Of a stretch of 64,000 nt of DNA, positions 26,501 to 34,412 are shown in pieces. The translations under genes and the position numbers were made by a program. How positions within the stretch are numbered: the first letter of the stretch is position 1; each line of letters begins with the position of its first letter. The notes under the pieces are model-generated. The model was given only the letters and a program-made list of their open reading frames with translations, was not told the origin of the DNA and did not search any database. The DNA comes from Nitrospirillum viridazoti (GTDB lineage: Bacteria; Pseudomonadota; Alphaproteobacteria; Azospirillales; Azospirillaceae): the NCBI RefSeq assembly GCF_007827975.1, contig NZ_VITT01000013.1; one strand, given 5' to 3'.

Positions 26501-26934
26501 GGGAGGAGATGGTGGAGCCGGCGCAGGCCATCTACGGTCCCAAGGTCATGATCATCAACCAGATGTCGGGCTCCGGCGGCGACGCGCTGCCCTGGCTGTT
26601 CCGCAAGGCCAAGCTGGGCACCCTGGTGGGGGTGCGCACCTGGGGCGGCCTGGTGGGCATCGGCGGCTATCCCCCGCTGATGGACGGCGGTTCCATCACC
26701 GCGCCGCGCTGGGCGCTCTACGGCACCCATGGCGAGTGGGAGGTGGAGAACATCGGCATCCCGCCGGATGTGGAGGTGGAGCAGGACCCCGCCCTGGTGC
26801 GCCAGGGCCACGACCCGCAGCTGGAAAAGGCGGTGGCCGTGGCGCTGGACCAACTGGCCAAAAACCCGCCCCAGACCTTCACCCGCCCGGCCTACCCGGA
26901 CCGCAAGCCGGTGCTGCCGGAGACGGGTCGGTGA
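23557..26934 (+). CDS. Exported tricorn-like S41 peptidase
   Basis: 1125 aa from ATG 23557, which begins a signal peptide (MRWLGVVLACLLVPVSLSG, cleaved after SYAQA); an upstream in-frame start would hide it. Residues about 50-390 carry WD40/PD40-type beta-propeller repeats (FSPDGSLVAY, WSPDGKTVAWF and similar), with a second propeller region to about 650 interrupted by an Asp/Lys-rich insert. A tricorn core helical domain, PDZ and S41 serine protease domain follow: His784 in HIGLGHTF and nucleophile Ser1006 in MSGSGGDALPW. Tricorn trims peptides; here it would act in the periplasm. A perfect inverted repeat follows the stop. Confidence 0.9.
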   Translation: MRWLGVVLACLLVPVSLSGSYAQAQTKPPEAPPPGAKPASAPPPLMLQHPSLSASLIAFDYGGQIWTVPRAGGQATLLVAGQGQNSGPVFSPDGSLVAYTGTYDGNTDVYVVPAGGGQPQRLTWHPGRDVAVGWTPDGKNVLFRTPRTTPRDLEQLYTIPVTGGAATQLPLPSGFQASYSPDGGRLAYVPFSQWQPAWKHYRGGQTSRVWIAALSDSSVVKIPRDNSNDRNPLWVGDTVYFLSDREGPVALYAYDVKTAKVTSVVRNERGFDIQSAAAGPGGIVYDQFGTLNLYDTATRQAHAVPVTISGELPQTRAHLETLDPGQILHAALSPTGKRVLFETHGEILSVPAEKGDVRNLTQSPGVADRDPAWSPDGKTVAWFSDQGGEYALHLRSADGLGPVKVIGLGQPPSYFYGPLWSPDSKKIAYTDKRLNLWVVDVDHPTPVKVDTDRYDSPASQLNPAWSPDSRWIAYAKQLPNHLHGIYVYSLADKKTQMVTDGRSNATSPRFDRGGKYLYFVAFTNNGLDQGWLDMSSMGRATDGRVYVMVLRRDLPSPLAPESDEEAAADGKKSGQDDGDKKADDKKGDGKKVAEVRIDFAGLDQRTLALPIPRVNLAGIDVGTEGIVFAAAQPVALTDEDYLDGDENSPPSLEVARFDLKTRKTDKFVDGVDAGSFFVSADGRKVLYAQHGRWFVNGADKAPDAGAGALKLDEMQVWVDPRAEWRQMYHEAWRIERDFLYDPKAQGLDLAKAEQVYAPFLEALAGRVDLNTLFAEMTGHIGLGHTFVGGGAFPKQDKVSVGLLGVDYRVVAGRYQFARILEGENWTPGARAPLTQPGVNVAVGDLLLAVNDNEVKTDQEVYRYFLGTAGKQTVLTVGPKADGSGSRQVTVVPLPSETKLRLHTWMEENRRKVDQLSGGRLAYVYLPDTAAGGFANFNRYYYSQVGKQGAIVDERFNHGGQIADFIVEQMKKTPQMIDATREGEEMVEPAQAIYGPKVMIINQMSGSGGDALPWLFRKAKLGTLVGVRTWGGLVGIGGYPPLMDGGSITAPRWALYGTHGEWEVENIGIPPDVEVEQDPALVRQGHDPQLEKAVAVALDQLAKNPPQTFTRPAYPDRKPVLPETGR

Positions 26935-26941
26935 AAGCGGA

Positions 26942-26975
26942 AAGGGCGATGTAGGTATGTACCTACATCGCCCTT
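26942..26975. terminator. Perfect 34-bp inverted repeat after the tricorn gene
   Basis: Two 16-bp arms (26942-26957 and 26960-26975) with a 2-bp centre, 7 bp after the peptidase stop and 65 bp before the antitoxin ATG. As RNA it folds to a 15-bp stem with a 4-nt loop and a short TTGATT tail, so it may terminate the peptidase transcript. The near-continuous symmetry also fits an operator for the downstream toxin-antitoxin pair. Confidence 0.55.
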
Positions 26976-27040
26976 GATTCAGGGGATTGCGGGGCCCATG
27001 CTGGCAGGGTGGCTCTCAATCCCATCCCTTGGCGACTATC

Positions 27041-27277
27041 ATGACCCGCATTGTTTCGGCCCGTGATGCCAATCAGCAGTTCTCGGACATTCTTGGCGAA
27101 GCCGCTGACGGGGAAACCGTGATCATTACCCGCAGAGGGACGCCGGTTGCCAAGCTCGTGCCCTATACGGCTCCGGCGGACGAGGGGGCTTGGGATAGGC
27201 TGTTGGCGATGCTTGAGGAAGGACTGCCCCTGGGGGGCGGAACCTTCAGCCGGGATGAGTTGTATGAGGACCGCTGA
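27041..27277 (+). CDS. Phd/YefM-family antitoxin
   Basis: 78 aa from ATG 27041. Sequence matches the prevent-host-death fold: MTRIVSARDANQQFSDIL, a DGETVIITRRGTPVAKLVP core that binds DNA as a dimer, and a C-terminal flexible tail (LPLGGGTFSRDELYEDR) that would neutralise the toxin. The PIN toxin follows after 2 bp. The complex normally represses its own promoter; the 34-bp inverted repeat just upstream is a candidate operator. Confidence 0.88.
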   Translation: MTRIVSARDANQQFSDILGEAADGETVIITRRGTPVAKLVPYTAPADEGAWDRLLAMLEEGLPLGGGTFSRDELYEDR

Positions 27278-27279
27278 GC

Positions 27280-27738
27280 GTGTCCATGCGGTTCACAATC
27301 GACACGAACGTTCTGGTCTACGCCGCTGACAACCAGGCCGGGGAAAGACATCGCAAAGCGGTGGACGTCTTGGCGAGGGCTCGTGGGCGTGACTGTGTCC
27401 TGACGGTTCAGGCTCTGGCGGAATTGTTTCGCACGTTGACAGGGCGTCACAAGGTGCCGGCTGTGCGGGCGGCGGCCATGGTTCAGGTATGGCGCGACGC
27501 TTTGCCCGTCGTGGCGGCGGACGAGATTTGCCTGGTGGAGGCCATGGACGCGGTGGCCGCCCATAACTGGTCATTCTGGGATGCCATGATATGGGCGACC
27601 GCCAAACGGGCGGGGTGTCGATTGTTGATCACCGAAGATGGCCAGGATGGTCGGACTTTGGGTGGGGTCACCCTGGTCAACCCCTTTGCCGACAGTCCAT
27701 CCCCCCTGTTGGCAACGGCCCTCGGCCGCAAAACTTGA
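27280..27738 (+). CDS. vapC: VapC-type PIN-domain ribonuclease toxin
   Basis: 152 aa from GTG 27280; ATG 27286 is an equally likely start. PIN-domain acidic residues are in place: Asp in TIDTNVLVYAADN, Glu in ALAELFR, Asp in SFWDAMIW and acidic TEDGQDG near the C-terminus. VapC toxins cleave RNA, often tRNA or rRNA, in a Mg-dependent manner. Paired with a Phd-like antitoxin 2 bp upstream. It abuts the convergent antiporter gene with no spacer. Confidence 0.88.
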   Translation: MSMRFTIDTNVLVYAADNQAGERHRKAVDVLARARGRDCVLTVQALAELFRTLTGRHKVPAVRAAAMVQVWRDALPVVAADEICLVEAMDAVAAHNWSFWDAMIWATAKRAGCRLLITEDGQDGRTLGGVTLVNPFADSPSPLLATALGRKT

Positions 27739-29481
27739 CTACCCCGCCTCCGCCACCATGCCGTCGGGCGGATCCGTTCGGCTGGGGGTGGGGTCGGGGA
27801 TGCGCAGGCCGTGGGTGTGGGACAGCATGGCCTGGGCGATCTCCCGCTCGCCCATGATGACCAGGCTGGCGCCGTGCTGGCGCAGATGGTCCACGGCGGC
27901 GTCGGTGTGGGCGCGGGCGATGATGTCCAGCTGGGGGTTGCGCTTGCGCGCCTGGGCCACCACCTGCCCCGCCTCGAAGCTGTTGGGCACGGCCACGAAC
28001 AGCCATCGCGCGCCATCCAGGTTGGCGGCGGCCAGCACATCCGGCTGGGCCGCGTTGCCGGCGATCACCTCCTGCCCGGCGCCGCGCAGCTGTTCCAGGA
28101 TGCCGGCGTCCTCTTCCACCACCAGCACGGGCGTGCCGTCCAGGCGCAGGGCCTCGCCCACCAAGCGGCCGACACGGCCGTAACCGATGATGATGGCGTG
28201 GTCGGCCAGGGCGGTCGGTTCGGGCGCGGTGAAGGTCTTGACCTTGGCCGGGGCCTCCGCCGTCTCCACCTCGCCGGTGGCCGCCGCCTTGCGTTGGCGC
28301 CGGGCGGCCAGGCGCTGCAGGCCGATGAACACCAGCGGATTCAACAGGATGGACAGGATGGCCCCCGCCAGGATCAGGCTCTGCCCCGTGGGGGGCAGCA
28401 GTCCCAGATCCACGCCGAACGCCGCCAGGATGAAGGAGAACTCGCCGATCTGCGCCAGGCCGCCGGCGATGGTCAATGCCGTGGGGACGCTATGGCGGAA
28501 GGCGCGCACCAGCACGTAGGCCGCCACCACCTTGCCCACCAGGATGATGGCCAGGGTGCCCAGCAGGGGCAGCGGGTGGTCGATCAGGATGTGCCAGTCG
28601 AACAGCATGCCCACCGACACGAAGAACAGCACGGCGAAGGCGTCGCGCAACGGCAGCGATTCCTCCGCCGCCTCATGCGCCAGGGGGGATTCGGCCAGGG
28701 TCATGCCGGCGAAGAAGGCGCCCAGGGCGAAGGACACGCCGAACAGCTCGGCCGCCCCGAAGGCCACGCCCAGCGCCACGGCCAGCACCGCCAGGCGGAA
28801 CAGCTCGCGTGAGCCGGTCTGGGCGATGCGGTGCAGGATCCAGGGGATCAACCGGCGCCCGCCCACCAACATCAGGGCCACGAACAGGGCCACCTTGCCC
28901 AGGGTCAGCGCCAGGGTCAGGCTCAATTGCGACCAGGACGGTGTGCCCATGCCACCCAGCAGGTCGCCCAGCGCCGGCAGCAGCACCAGCGCCAGCACCA
29001 TGGCCATGTCCTCCACCACCAGCCAGCCGATGGCGATCTTGCCGCCCTGCGTTTCCATCAGCCGGCGTTCCTGCAGCGTGCGCAGCAACACCACCGTGCT
29101 GGCGACCGACAGGGCCAAGCCGAAGACCAGCCCCGCCCCCAGGCCCCAGCCCATCAGGCGGGCCAGGCCCATGCCCATCAGGGTGGCGACGCCGATCTGT
29201 GCCAGCGCGCCCGGAATGGCGATCAGTTTCACCGACATGAGGTCGGACAGGGAGAAATGCAGGCCTACCCCGAACATCAGCAGGATGACGCCGATCTCCG
29301 CCAGCTGCGACGCCAGGTGCTGGTCGGCGACGAAGCCCGGCGTGAACGGGCCCAGGATGACCCCCGCCAGCAAATACCCCACCAGGGGCGAGATGCGCAG
29401 GCGGGTGGCGATGGCGCCCAGGACGAAGGCACAGCCGAGGCCGCCGACGATGATGGCGATCAGGGGGGTCTCATGCACCAT
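27739..29481 (-). CDS. ybaL: Kef/YbaL-type cation:proton antiporter with RCK domain
   Basis: 580 aa. The N-terminal about 385 residues form a CPA2 antiporter with 12-13 helices (PLVGYLLAGVILGPFTPGF, GVILLMFGVGLHFSL, SVASTVVLLRTL, IAIGWLVVEDMAMVLALVLL). A TrkA-N/RCK domain follows at about 420-540 (HAIIIGYGRVGRLVGEAL, with the GxGxxG nucleotide site). Predicted to exchange K+ or Na+ for protons at the inner membrane under nucleotide control. Architecture and length match E. coli YbaL/RosB. It starts with ATG 29481. Confidence 0.92.
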   Translation of the reverse strand: MVHETPLIAIIVGGLGCAFVLGAIATRLRISPLVGYLLAGVILGPFTPGFVADQHLASQLAEIGVILLMFGVGLHFSLSDLMSVKLIAIPGALAQIGVATLMGMGLARLMGWGLGAGLVFGLALSVASTVVLLRTLQERRLMETQGGKIAIGWLVVEDMAMVLALVLLPALGDLLGGMGTPSWSQLSLTLALTLGKVALFVALMLVGGRRLIPWILHRIAQTGSRELFRLAVLAVALGVAFGAAELFGVSFALGAFFAGMTLAESPLAHEAAEESLPLRDAFAVLFFVSVGMLFDWHILIDHPLPLLGTLAIILVGKVVAAYVLVRAFRHSVPTALTIAGGLAQIGEFSFILAAFGVDLGLLPPTGQSLILAGAILSILLNPLVFIGLQRLAARRQRKAAATGEVETAEAPAKVKTFTAPEPTALADHAIIIGYGRVGRLVGEALRLDGTPVLVVEEDAGILEQLRGAGQEVIAGNAAQPDVLAAANLDGARWLFVAVPNSFEAGQVVAQARKRNPQLDIIARAHTDAAVDHLRQHGASLVIMGEREIAQAMLSHTHGLRIPDPTPSRTDPPDGMVAEAG

Positions 29482-29513
29482 GGGTGGGGGGTGGCCTCCG
29501 GATATGGTTTTGG

Positions 29514-29527
29514 GGGGCGTACGCCCC
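29514..29527. repeat. GGGGCGTACGCCCC palindrome
   Basis: A perfect 14-bp palindrome in the 214-bp gap between the antiporter start and the M1/permease stop. The rest of the gap is very C/G-rich and includes a repeated CCCGCGTCACCGCC at about 29651-29682. It could be an operator upstream of the antiporter; no regulator is implied by the neighbours. Confidence 0.35.
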
Positions 29528-29695
29528 GGCTTCGCGGGGGCACCCTAGCAGGCCGGGCCGTCCCATCCCACCCCGCAACGGGCGGGATCCGCCCGGCGCC
29601 GGCATTTTACGGGCCGGAATGGAAACGGCAGTGACGGGGGGCACCCGGGCCCCGCGTCACCGCCCCCCCCCGCGTCACCGCCGTTGTTCACGCCG

Positions 29696-32600
29696 TCACT
29701 GGCCCAGGCGCGCCACGTTGTCGTCGGAATTGCGGTCGATCAGCTTGTTGTAGGGATCGATGCCGACGAACGCCGGCTTCCTGTCCACCACCAGCTCGAT
29801 GGTCTGGTCGCCGAAATGAAGCGGGTGTTTAGCCAGGTGGATGACGTCGTGGTCGCCGAAGGCCCCTTTCCCCGGCTCTGCGCTGAACAGGCCGATGTCG
29901 ATGGGCACGGCGATGAAGGGAATGGGCGCTTCCTTGCCTTGGCCGTCCGCCTCGAATTTGGCTGCGCTGACGGTCACGCTGACCTTGTACCGTCCGTCGG
30001 GCAGGGCCTCGGCATGCGAGGCCGTGACCTTCAGGTCGTACAGGATGATCTTTTCCAGCATGTCGCTGATCAGGTCGGCCTGGTCCGGCGCCTCCGCCTT
30101 CAAGGCCGCCACCAGGTCGGTGGACAGGGCGTAGCGGTCGGTGCGGGCCCGGCTTTCCTTCAGCAGGCGGGCCAGTGCCCGGTTCACCGTCTCCTCGCCC
30201 AAATAGTCCTTGAGCGCGTACATGGCCAGCGAGCCCTTCTGGTAGTGGATGTAGGGCTGCCCCTCCACCCGCACCAGCGGCAACTCCTCCAGATCCTCGT
30301 GCCCGCGGGCGCCCAGATAGCGGTCCAGTTCAAATTTCAGGAACTTGCGGATCTGGTTGGCGCCGTATTCATGCTCCATCACCATCAGGGCGGTGTATTG
30401 CGCCAGGCTTTCCACCAGCAGGGTGCCGCCCTGGACGTTGGCGGCGATCAGCTGGTGGCCCCACCATTGATGGGCGACCTCGTGCGCCGTGACATAGAAC
30501 ACCGGGTCGATCTTGGTCTTGTCGCGCAGGTCGCTGACGAAGCCGATGCCCTCGGAATAGGGAACCGTATTGGGGAAGCTTTGGGCGAAGCGGCTGTAGT
30601 CCGGGAACTCCAGCACCCGTAGCTGCCGGTGCTGATAGGGGCCGAAGTTCTGGCTGGCGTAAGTCAACGCCCGCTTCATGCCCAGCATCATGCGGTCCAC
30701 GTTCCAGGCGTGGGGCTGATGGTAATAGACCGCCAGGTCCACGGCGTGCTCGCCCTCGCCCCAGGTGTCGCGCGCCACGGTGTAGCGGGCGGACAGCCAG
30801 GATTCGAAATGAGCAATGGGGGTGTCGGTGCGATAGTGGAAATAGCGGCGGTCGCAGCCCATCGCATCCTTGGCCATCCATTCCTTCTCCAGGTAGCCCG
30901 GCGCCACGGCGATCTGGTCCGGCACGGTGGAGATGGTGGTCTCGAAATCCACGAAGTCGGCGTCGGGCCCCAGGTCCGACACCGTCCACTGGCTCTGGTC
31001 CTCCAGCTTGGGCATGCGGTCTATAGGCTCCAACCCATGGCGGCGGCGGCGGAAGCGGTCCTGCAGCAGCCGGGCCTTGGTGAAGCCGATGACGGGCAGC
31101 GCGCGGCCATAGCCGATGAAGCTGCCGTTATCCACCACCATGGGGGCGCGGGCGTTGTTGGTGAAACCCGGATGGCGCTGGCTAATGGTGAAGTCCAGCT
31201 GCCGGCGCTCCCCCGGCGCCAACGGCTGGTCCAGGGTGAAGACGTAGTAGTTCAGCGCGTGGTCCTCGGTCGTCAGCCGCGCCCCCTCCAGCGACGCTTT
31301 CCCCAGGTCGATGCCGGTGGGCAGGACCATGTGCACCTGGGACAGGGGGGCGTGCGTATGGTTTTCCAGGACATAGCGTCCGCGCGCGTCAAAACCCTGG
31401 ACGGCGGGATAAAGGTCCACATCGACCGACACGCTGGTGATGCGTGGCTGGGGCAGGGTCTCGTACTGGCGGTAGGCATGCTCGAAGGCCACGTCGCGGG
31501 CCTCGTCCCCGTCCCGGCTGTGGAAAGTGTTCAGGACGTGGGTGTTGTGGTGGATCCACACGCCGCTGGCGATAAAGGCCGCCAGCAGCAGGCCGGCCAG
31601 GGCGCCGGTGGGCAGAGTCCACCCCGTCACCAGCGCCCGGCCCCGGTCACGCCAGGTCAGGGTGCGGCTGCGCGGCCACATCAGGTGGGTCAGCAACAGC
31701 AACAGCACGGCCGCCGCCCCCCAGTAGAGGTTGAACCAGGTATGGCCCGCCAGGAAATGGCCATAGCCGTTCATATCGGACAGGTGCAGGTCCGGCGCGC
31801 CGCCGTACAGCAGCAGGTTGTCCTCCAGCCCCAGGCGTTGCGCCGTCGCCAGCAGGACGGTGTAGACCACCATGACGGCATAGCCGACGAACTTGTTTGG
31901 CGACAGCACCTGCGCGAACAGGGTCAGCGCCGCCACGATCAGCATGTCGGGGAAGGCCATGCCCAGCAGGGGCGTCAGGTACAGGCCGGGCTCGATGGCC
32001 ACGGGGCCCCGGGCGATCTGCACCCCGACCGACGGCAGGATGGCGACCAGCCACAGGCCGGCCATGACCAGGGCCACCGTCAGGAACTTGGACAGGGTGA
32101 AGACCCAGCCGGGGGCCGGTGTGGCGCCCACGATGTCGGCCATGCCCGCCTGGCGTTCCCGCCATACCAGCTCACCCGTGTAATAGCTGGCGATGGCCAG
32201 CGGCGCGATGGTGAAGGTGCCCAGGATCAGCAACACCATGAGGCGGGTCACGGGGTAGGTTTCCGTGCCGTACCATTTGTTCTGCAGCAGCAGCGACGCC
32301 GTCATGTTGATGGTGCTGAGTGCCAGCAGGATCCAGAAGCTGGGGCTGCGCAGGGTGGCGCCCACCTCGAACGCCAGGCGGCGGCGGAGCATCAGCCATG
32401 CCGCGCCCAAACCCAGGCTGGGCGGGACGGGCCGGAGCACGGCCGGCGGAAGGGTCGCGTCCGTGGCCACCTTGGCGGCGGCGGCTGGCCGGGGCCCCCG
32501 CCGCACTGCCCAGGCGTCCCCCGCCAGCCCGATGCCGAACAGCGCCAGGCCGACCCCGACCCATATCGCCCGGTTGGCCAGCAGAATGCCCGCCAGGGGC

Positions 32601-33313
32601 GGCAGCTGGGTGTTGCGCTCCACCACCGTCCAATAGCGGGTGACGTTGGCGTAGGGCGACAAGCCGAAGGGATCGAGATAGCCGACCAGCGTGCGATAGC
32701 TGGGGTCGGACATGGCGTTGCTGCTGACGGCGTAGATGCCGATCAGGGCGATCATGGCCACATACGTCGCCATCTGGCGACGGGTGAAGGCCGCCACGGT
32801 GAAGAACAGCGCGCCCGTGACCAGCATGTTGGGAACGCTGAACACGCCCAGCGCGTACAGGTAATCCAGCGGGCGGAAGGCGCCGAAATGTTCCGGATCC
32901 ACCCACCAGGCCAGGCGTCCGACGATGACGCCCCATTGGCAGGAGGAGATGGCGATGGCGCAGGCGATGATGGCGCCTATCAGGCGCCCGCCCAGCAGCA
33001 GGGGGCGGGGCACCGGCGTCGCGCCCACCATGCCCGCCATGCCCGTGTCGGCGTCGCGCAGCACAGGGTCGGTCAGGCCGCGCAGCACCATGGTCATGGC
33101 GAACAGGCTGAGGATGCCCGCGATCTGCAGCACGACGAAGGGGCTGTCCATGTGGACGCCGTTGCTGCGGCCGCCCACCTGTATCTGCTCCACCGTCGTG
33201 GCCAGGAAGGTGATGAGGAAGAAGATGAGGAAGTTGATGATCAACGCCGGCTGGCGCAGCTGATAGCGCAGCTCGAACCAGGCGATGCGGGCAAGAAGGC
33301 ACAGCGCGGCCAT
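29696..33313 (-). CDS. ABC permease fused to M1-family metallopeptidase
   Basis: 1205 aa. The N-terminal about 580 residues contain two ABC-2-type permease blocks with some 12 membrane helices (for example FLIFFLITFLATTVEQ and MVLLILGTFTIAPLAIASYY). The C-terminal about 600 residues form an exposed M1 aminopeptidase-like domain with zinc site HEVAHQWWGH (His944, Glu945, His948) and the third ligand Glu in LVESLAQY, 19 rather than the usual 18 residues later. The GAMEN exopeptidase motif is replaced by PYSEGIGF. This fusion is a recognised family whose substrate is unknown. The partner ATPase is 53 bp upstream. Confidence 0.92.
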   Translation of the reverse strand: MAALCLLARIAWFELRYQLRQPALIINFLIFFLITFLATTVEQIQVGGRSNGVHMDSPFVVLQIAGILSLFAMTMVLRGLTDPVLRDADTGMAGMVGATPVPRPLLLGGRLIGAIIACAIAISSCQWGVIVGRLAWWVDPEHFGAFRPLDYLYALGVFSVPNMLVTGALFFTVAAFTRRQMATYVAMIALIGIYAVSSNAMSDPSYRTLVGYLDPFGLSPYANVTRYWTVVERNTQLPPLAGILLANRAIWVGVGLALFGIGLAGDAWAVRRGPRPAAAAKVATDATLPPAVLRPVPPSLGLGAAWLMLRRRLAFEVGATLRSPSFWILLALSTINMTASLLLQNKWYGTETYPVTRLMVLLILGTFTIAPLAIASYYTGELVWRERQAGMADIVGATPAPGWVFTLSKFLTVALVMAGLWLVAILPSVGVQIARGPVAIEPGLYLTPLLGMAFPDMLIVAALTLFAQVLSPNKFVGYAVMVVYTVLLATAQRLGLEDNLLLYGGAPDLHLSDMNGYGHFLAGHTWFNLYWGAAAVLLLLLTHLMWPRSRTLTWRDRGRALVTGWTLPTGALAGLLLAAFIASGVWIHHNTHVLNTFHSRDGDEARDVAFEHAYRQYETLPQPRITSVSVDVDLYPAVQGFDARGRYVLENHTHAPLSQVHMVLPTGIDLGKASLEGARLTTEDHALNYYVFTLDQPLAPGERRQLDFTISQRHPGFTNNARAPMVVDNGSFIGYGRALPVIGFTKARLLQDRFRRRRHGLEPIDRMPKLEDQSQWTVSDLGPDADFVDFETTISTVPDQIAVAPGYLEKEWMAKDAMGCDRRYFHYRTDTPIAHFESWLSARYTVARDTWGEGEHAVDLAVYYHQPHAWNVDRMMLGMKRALTYASQNFGPYQHRQLRVLEFPDYSRFAQSFPNTVPYSEGIGFVSDLRDKTKIDPVFYVTAHEVAHQWWGHQLIAANVQGGTLLVESLAQYTALMVMEHEYGANQIRKFLKFELDRYLGARGHEDLEELPLVRVEGQPYIHYQKGSLAMYALKDYLGEETVNRALARLLKESRARTDRYALSTDLVAALKAEAPDQADLISDMLEKIILYDLKVTASHAEALPDGRYKVSVTVSAAKFEADGQGKEAPIPFIAVPIDIGLFSAEPGKGAFGDHDVIHLAKHPLHFGDQTIELVVDRKPAFVGIDPYNKLIDRNSDDNVARLGQ

Positions 33314-33366
33314 GGGGTGACCTGTCCGTTGCGGAAAAGGGGAAGGGCGGTCAGGGGCCGGCGGCG

Positions 33367-34281
33367 TCAGGCGGCCAGCACCGTAGGATGGCGCCGCTGG
33401 TACAGGGCCGCGAAATAGACGTCCTCCAAATCACCCGCCACCGCCTCGAACCCGGCACCGGGGTCGCTGTCGGCCAGGACGTGCAGCACGCTGCGCCCGC
33501 CCACTAACCGCGTGGCGATGACCTGATGCGATTGGCGGTAGGCCTCAACCTCCGCCTTGGCCACCACCTTGCGCCAGACGCGGCCGCGCATGCCCTCGAT
33601 CAGGGCGGCAGGGTCGCCCTGGGCCACGATCTGCCCACCCTCGATGATGGCCATGCGCGGGCACAGGTCGGCCACGTCGTCGACGATGTGGGTGGACAGG
33701 ATGACCACCACATTCTCCCCGATCTCCGACAACAGGCCGTGGAAGCGGTTGCGTTCCTCCGGATCCAGGCCGGCGGTGGGCTCATCCACGATGATCAGGC
33801 GCGGGTCGCCCAGCAGGGCCTGGGCGATGCCGAAGCGCTGGCGCATGCCGCCGGAGAAGCCGGACAGGGCCTTTTTGCGCACGTCGTACAGGTTGGTCTG
33901 CTGCAGCAGGGCGGTGACCTGCTCCCGCCGTTCCGCCTTGTTCGCCAGGCCCTTCAGCACGGCTAGATGGTCCAGCATGTCCTCCGCCGAGACGCGGGGA
34001 TAGACGCCGAATTCCTGGGGCAGGTAGCCCAGGGCCCGGCGCAGGCGCTGGGGTTCCGCCAGCACGTCGACACCATCGAAGGTGACGCGGCCGCCGGTCG
34101 GCTGCTGCAGGGTGGCGACGATGCGCATCAGGGTGGATTTGCCGGCGCCGTTGGGGCCCAGCAGGCCGAACATCCCCCGGGGAATGTCCAGGGTCAGGCC
34201 GCGCAGCGCCTGCACGCCGTTGGCATAGGTGTGCGTCAGGCCGTCGATCTGCAGCATGGTTTCAGTGTCCCCCGCGTTCAT
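33367..34281 (-). CDS. ABC transporter ATP-binding protein
   Basis: 304 aa. Walker A GPNGAGKST (about residues 41-49), signature LSGFSGGMRQR, Walker B LIIVDEPTAGLD and the switch His in ILSTHIVDD are all intact, so it should hydrolyse ATP. The C-terminal about 80 residues form the accessory segment common in CcmA/NatA-type ATPases. It lies directly upstream of the permease-peptidase fusion on the same strand and is its natural energy partner. The start ATG 34281 could be replaced by ATG 34257 (MLQIDGLTH). Confidence 0.93.
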   Translation of the reverse strand: MNAGDTETMLQIDGLTHTYANGVQALRGLTLDIPRGMFGLLGPNGAGKSTLMRIVATLQQPTGGRVTFDGVDVLAEPQRLRRALGYLPQEFGVYPRVSAEDMLDHLAVLKGLANKAERREQVTALLQQTNLYDVRKKALSGFSGGMRQRFGIAQALLGDPRLIIVDEPTAGLDPEERNRFHGLLSEIGENVVVILSTHIVDDVADLCPRMAIIEGGQIVAQGDPAALIEGMRGRVWRKVVAKAEVEAYRQSHQVIATRLVGGRSVLHVLADSDPGAGFEAVAGDLEDVYFAALYQRRHPTVLAA

Positions 34282-34412
34282 CCCCGTAAATCAGGCATCC
34301 CCGCAAATCAGGGCGTTAGCGTCCATGGTATTGCAGGGGCAAGGCAAATCAATGCCATTATGGGATGATGGCGAGGGGCCAATTTCAGCCGGCGCTTGTG
34401 CGCCGCCCCGGC

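Noticed and set aside
23233..26853. 1206-codon minus-strand open frame opposite the tricorn gene
   Set aside because: It is antisense to a clear tricorn protease, has low-complexity Gly/Arg/His/Val composition and no domain. Long antisense frames are expected in GC-rich genes.
29641..29690. Repeated CCCGCGTCACCGCC as a regulatory or CRISPR-like repeat
   Set aside because: Only two copies in a C-rich low-complexity stretch, with no spacer regularity.
30629..33418. 929-codon plus-strand open frame opposite the permease-peptidase fusion
   Set aside because: Composition is dominated by Gln, His, Gly and Arg, with no domain; the opposite strand holds intact permease and M1 motifs.
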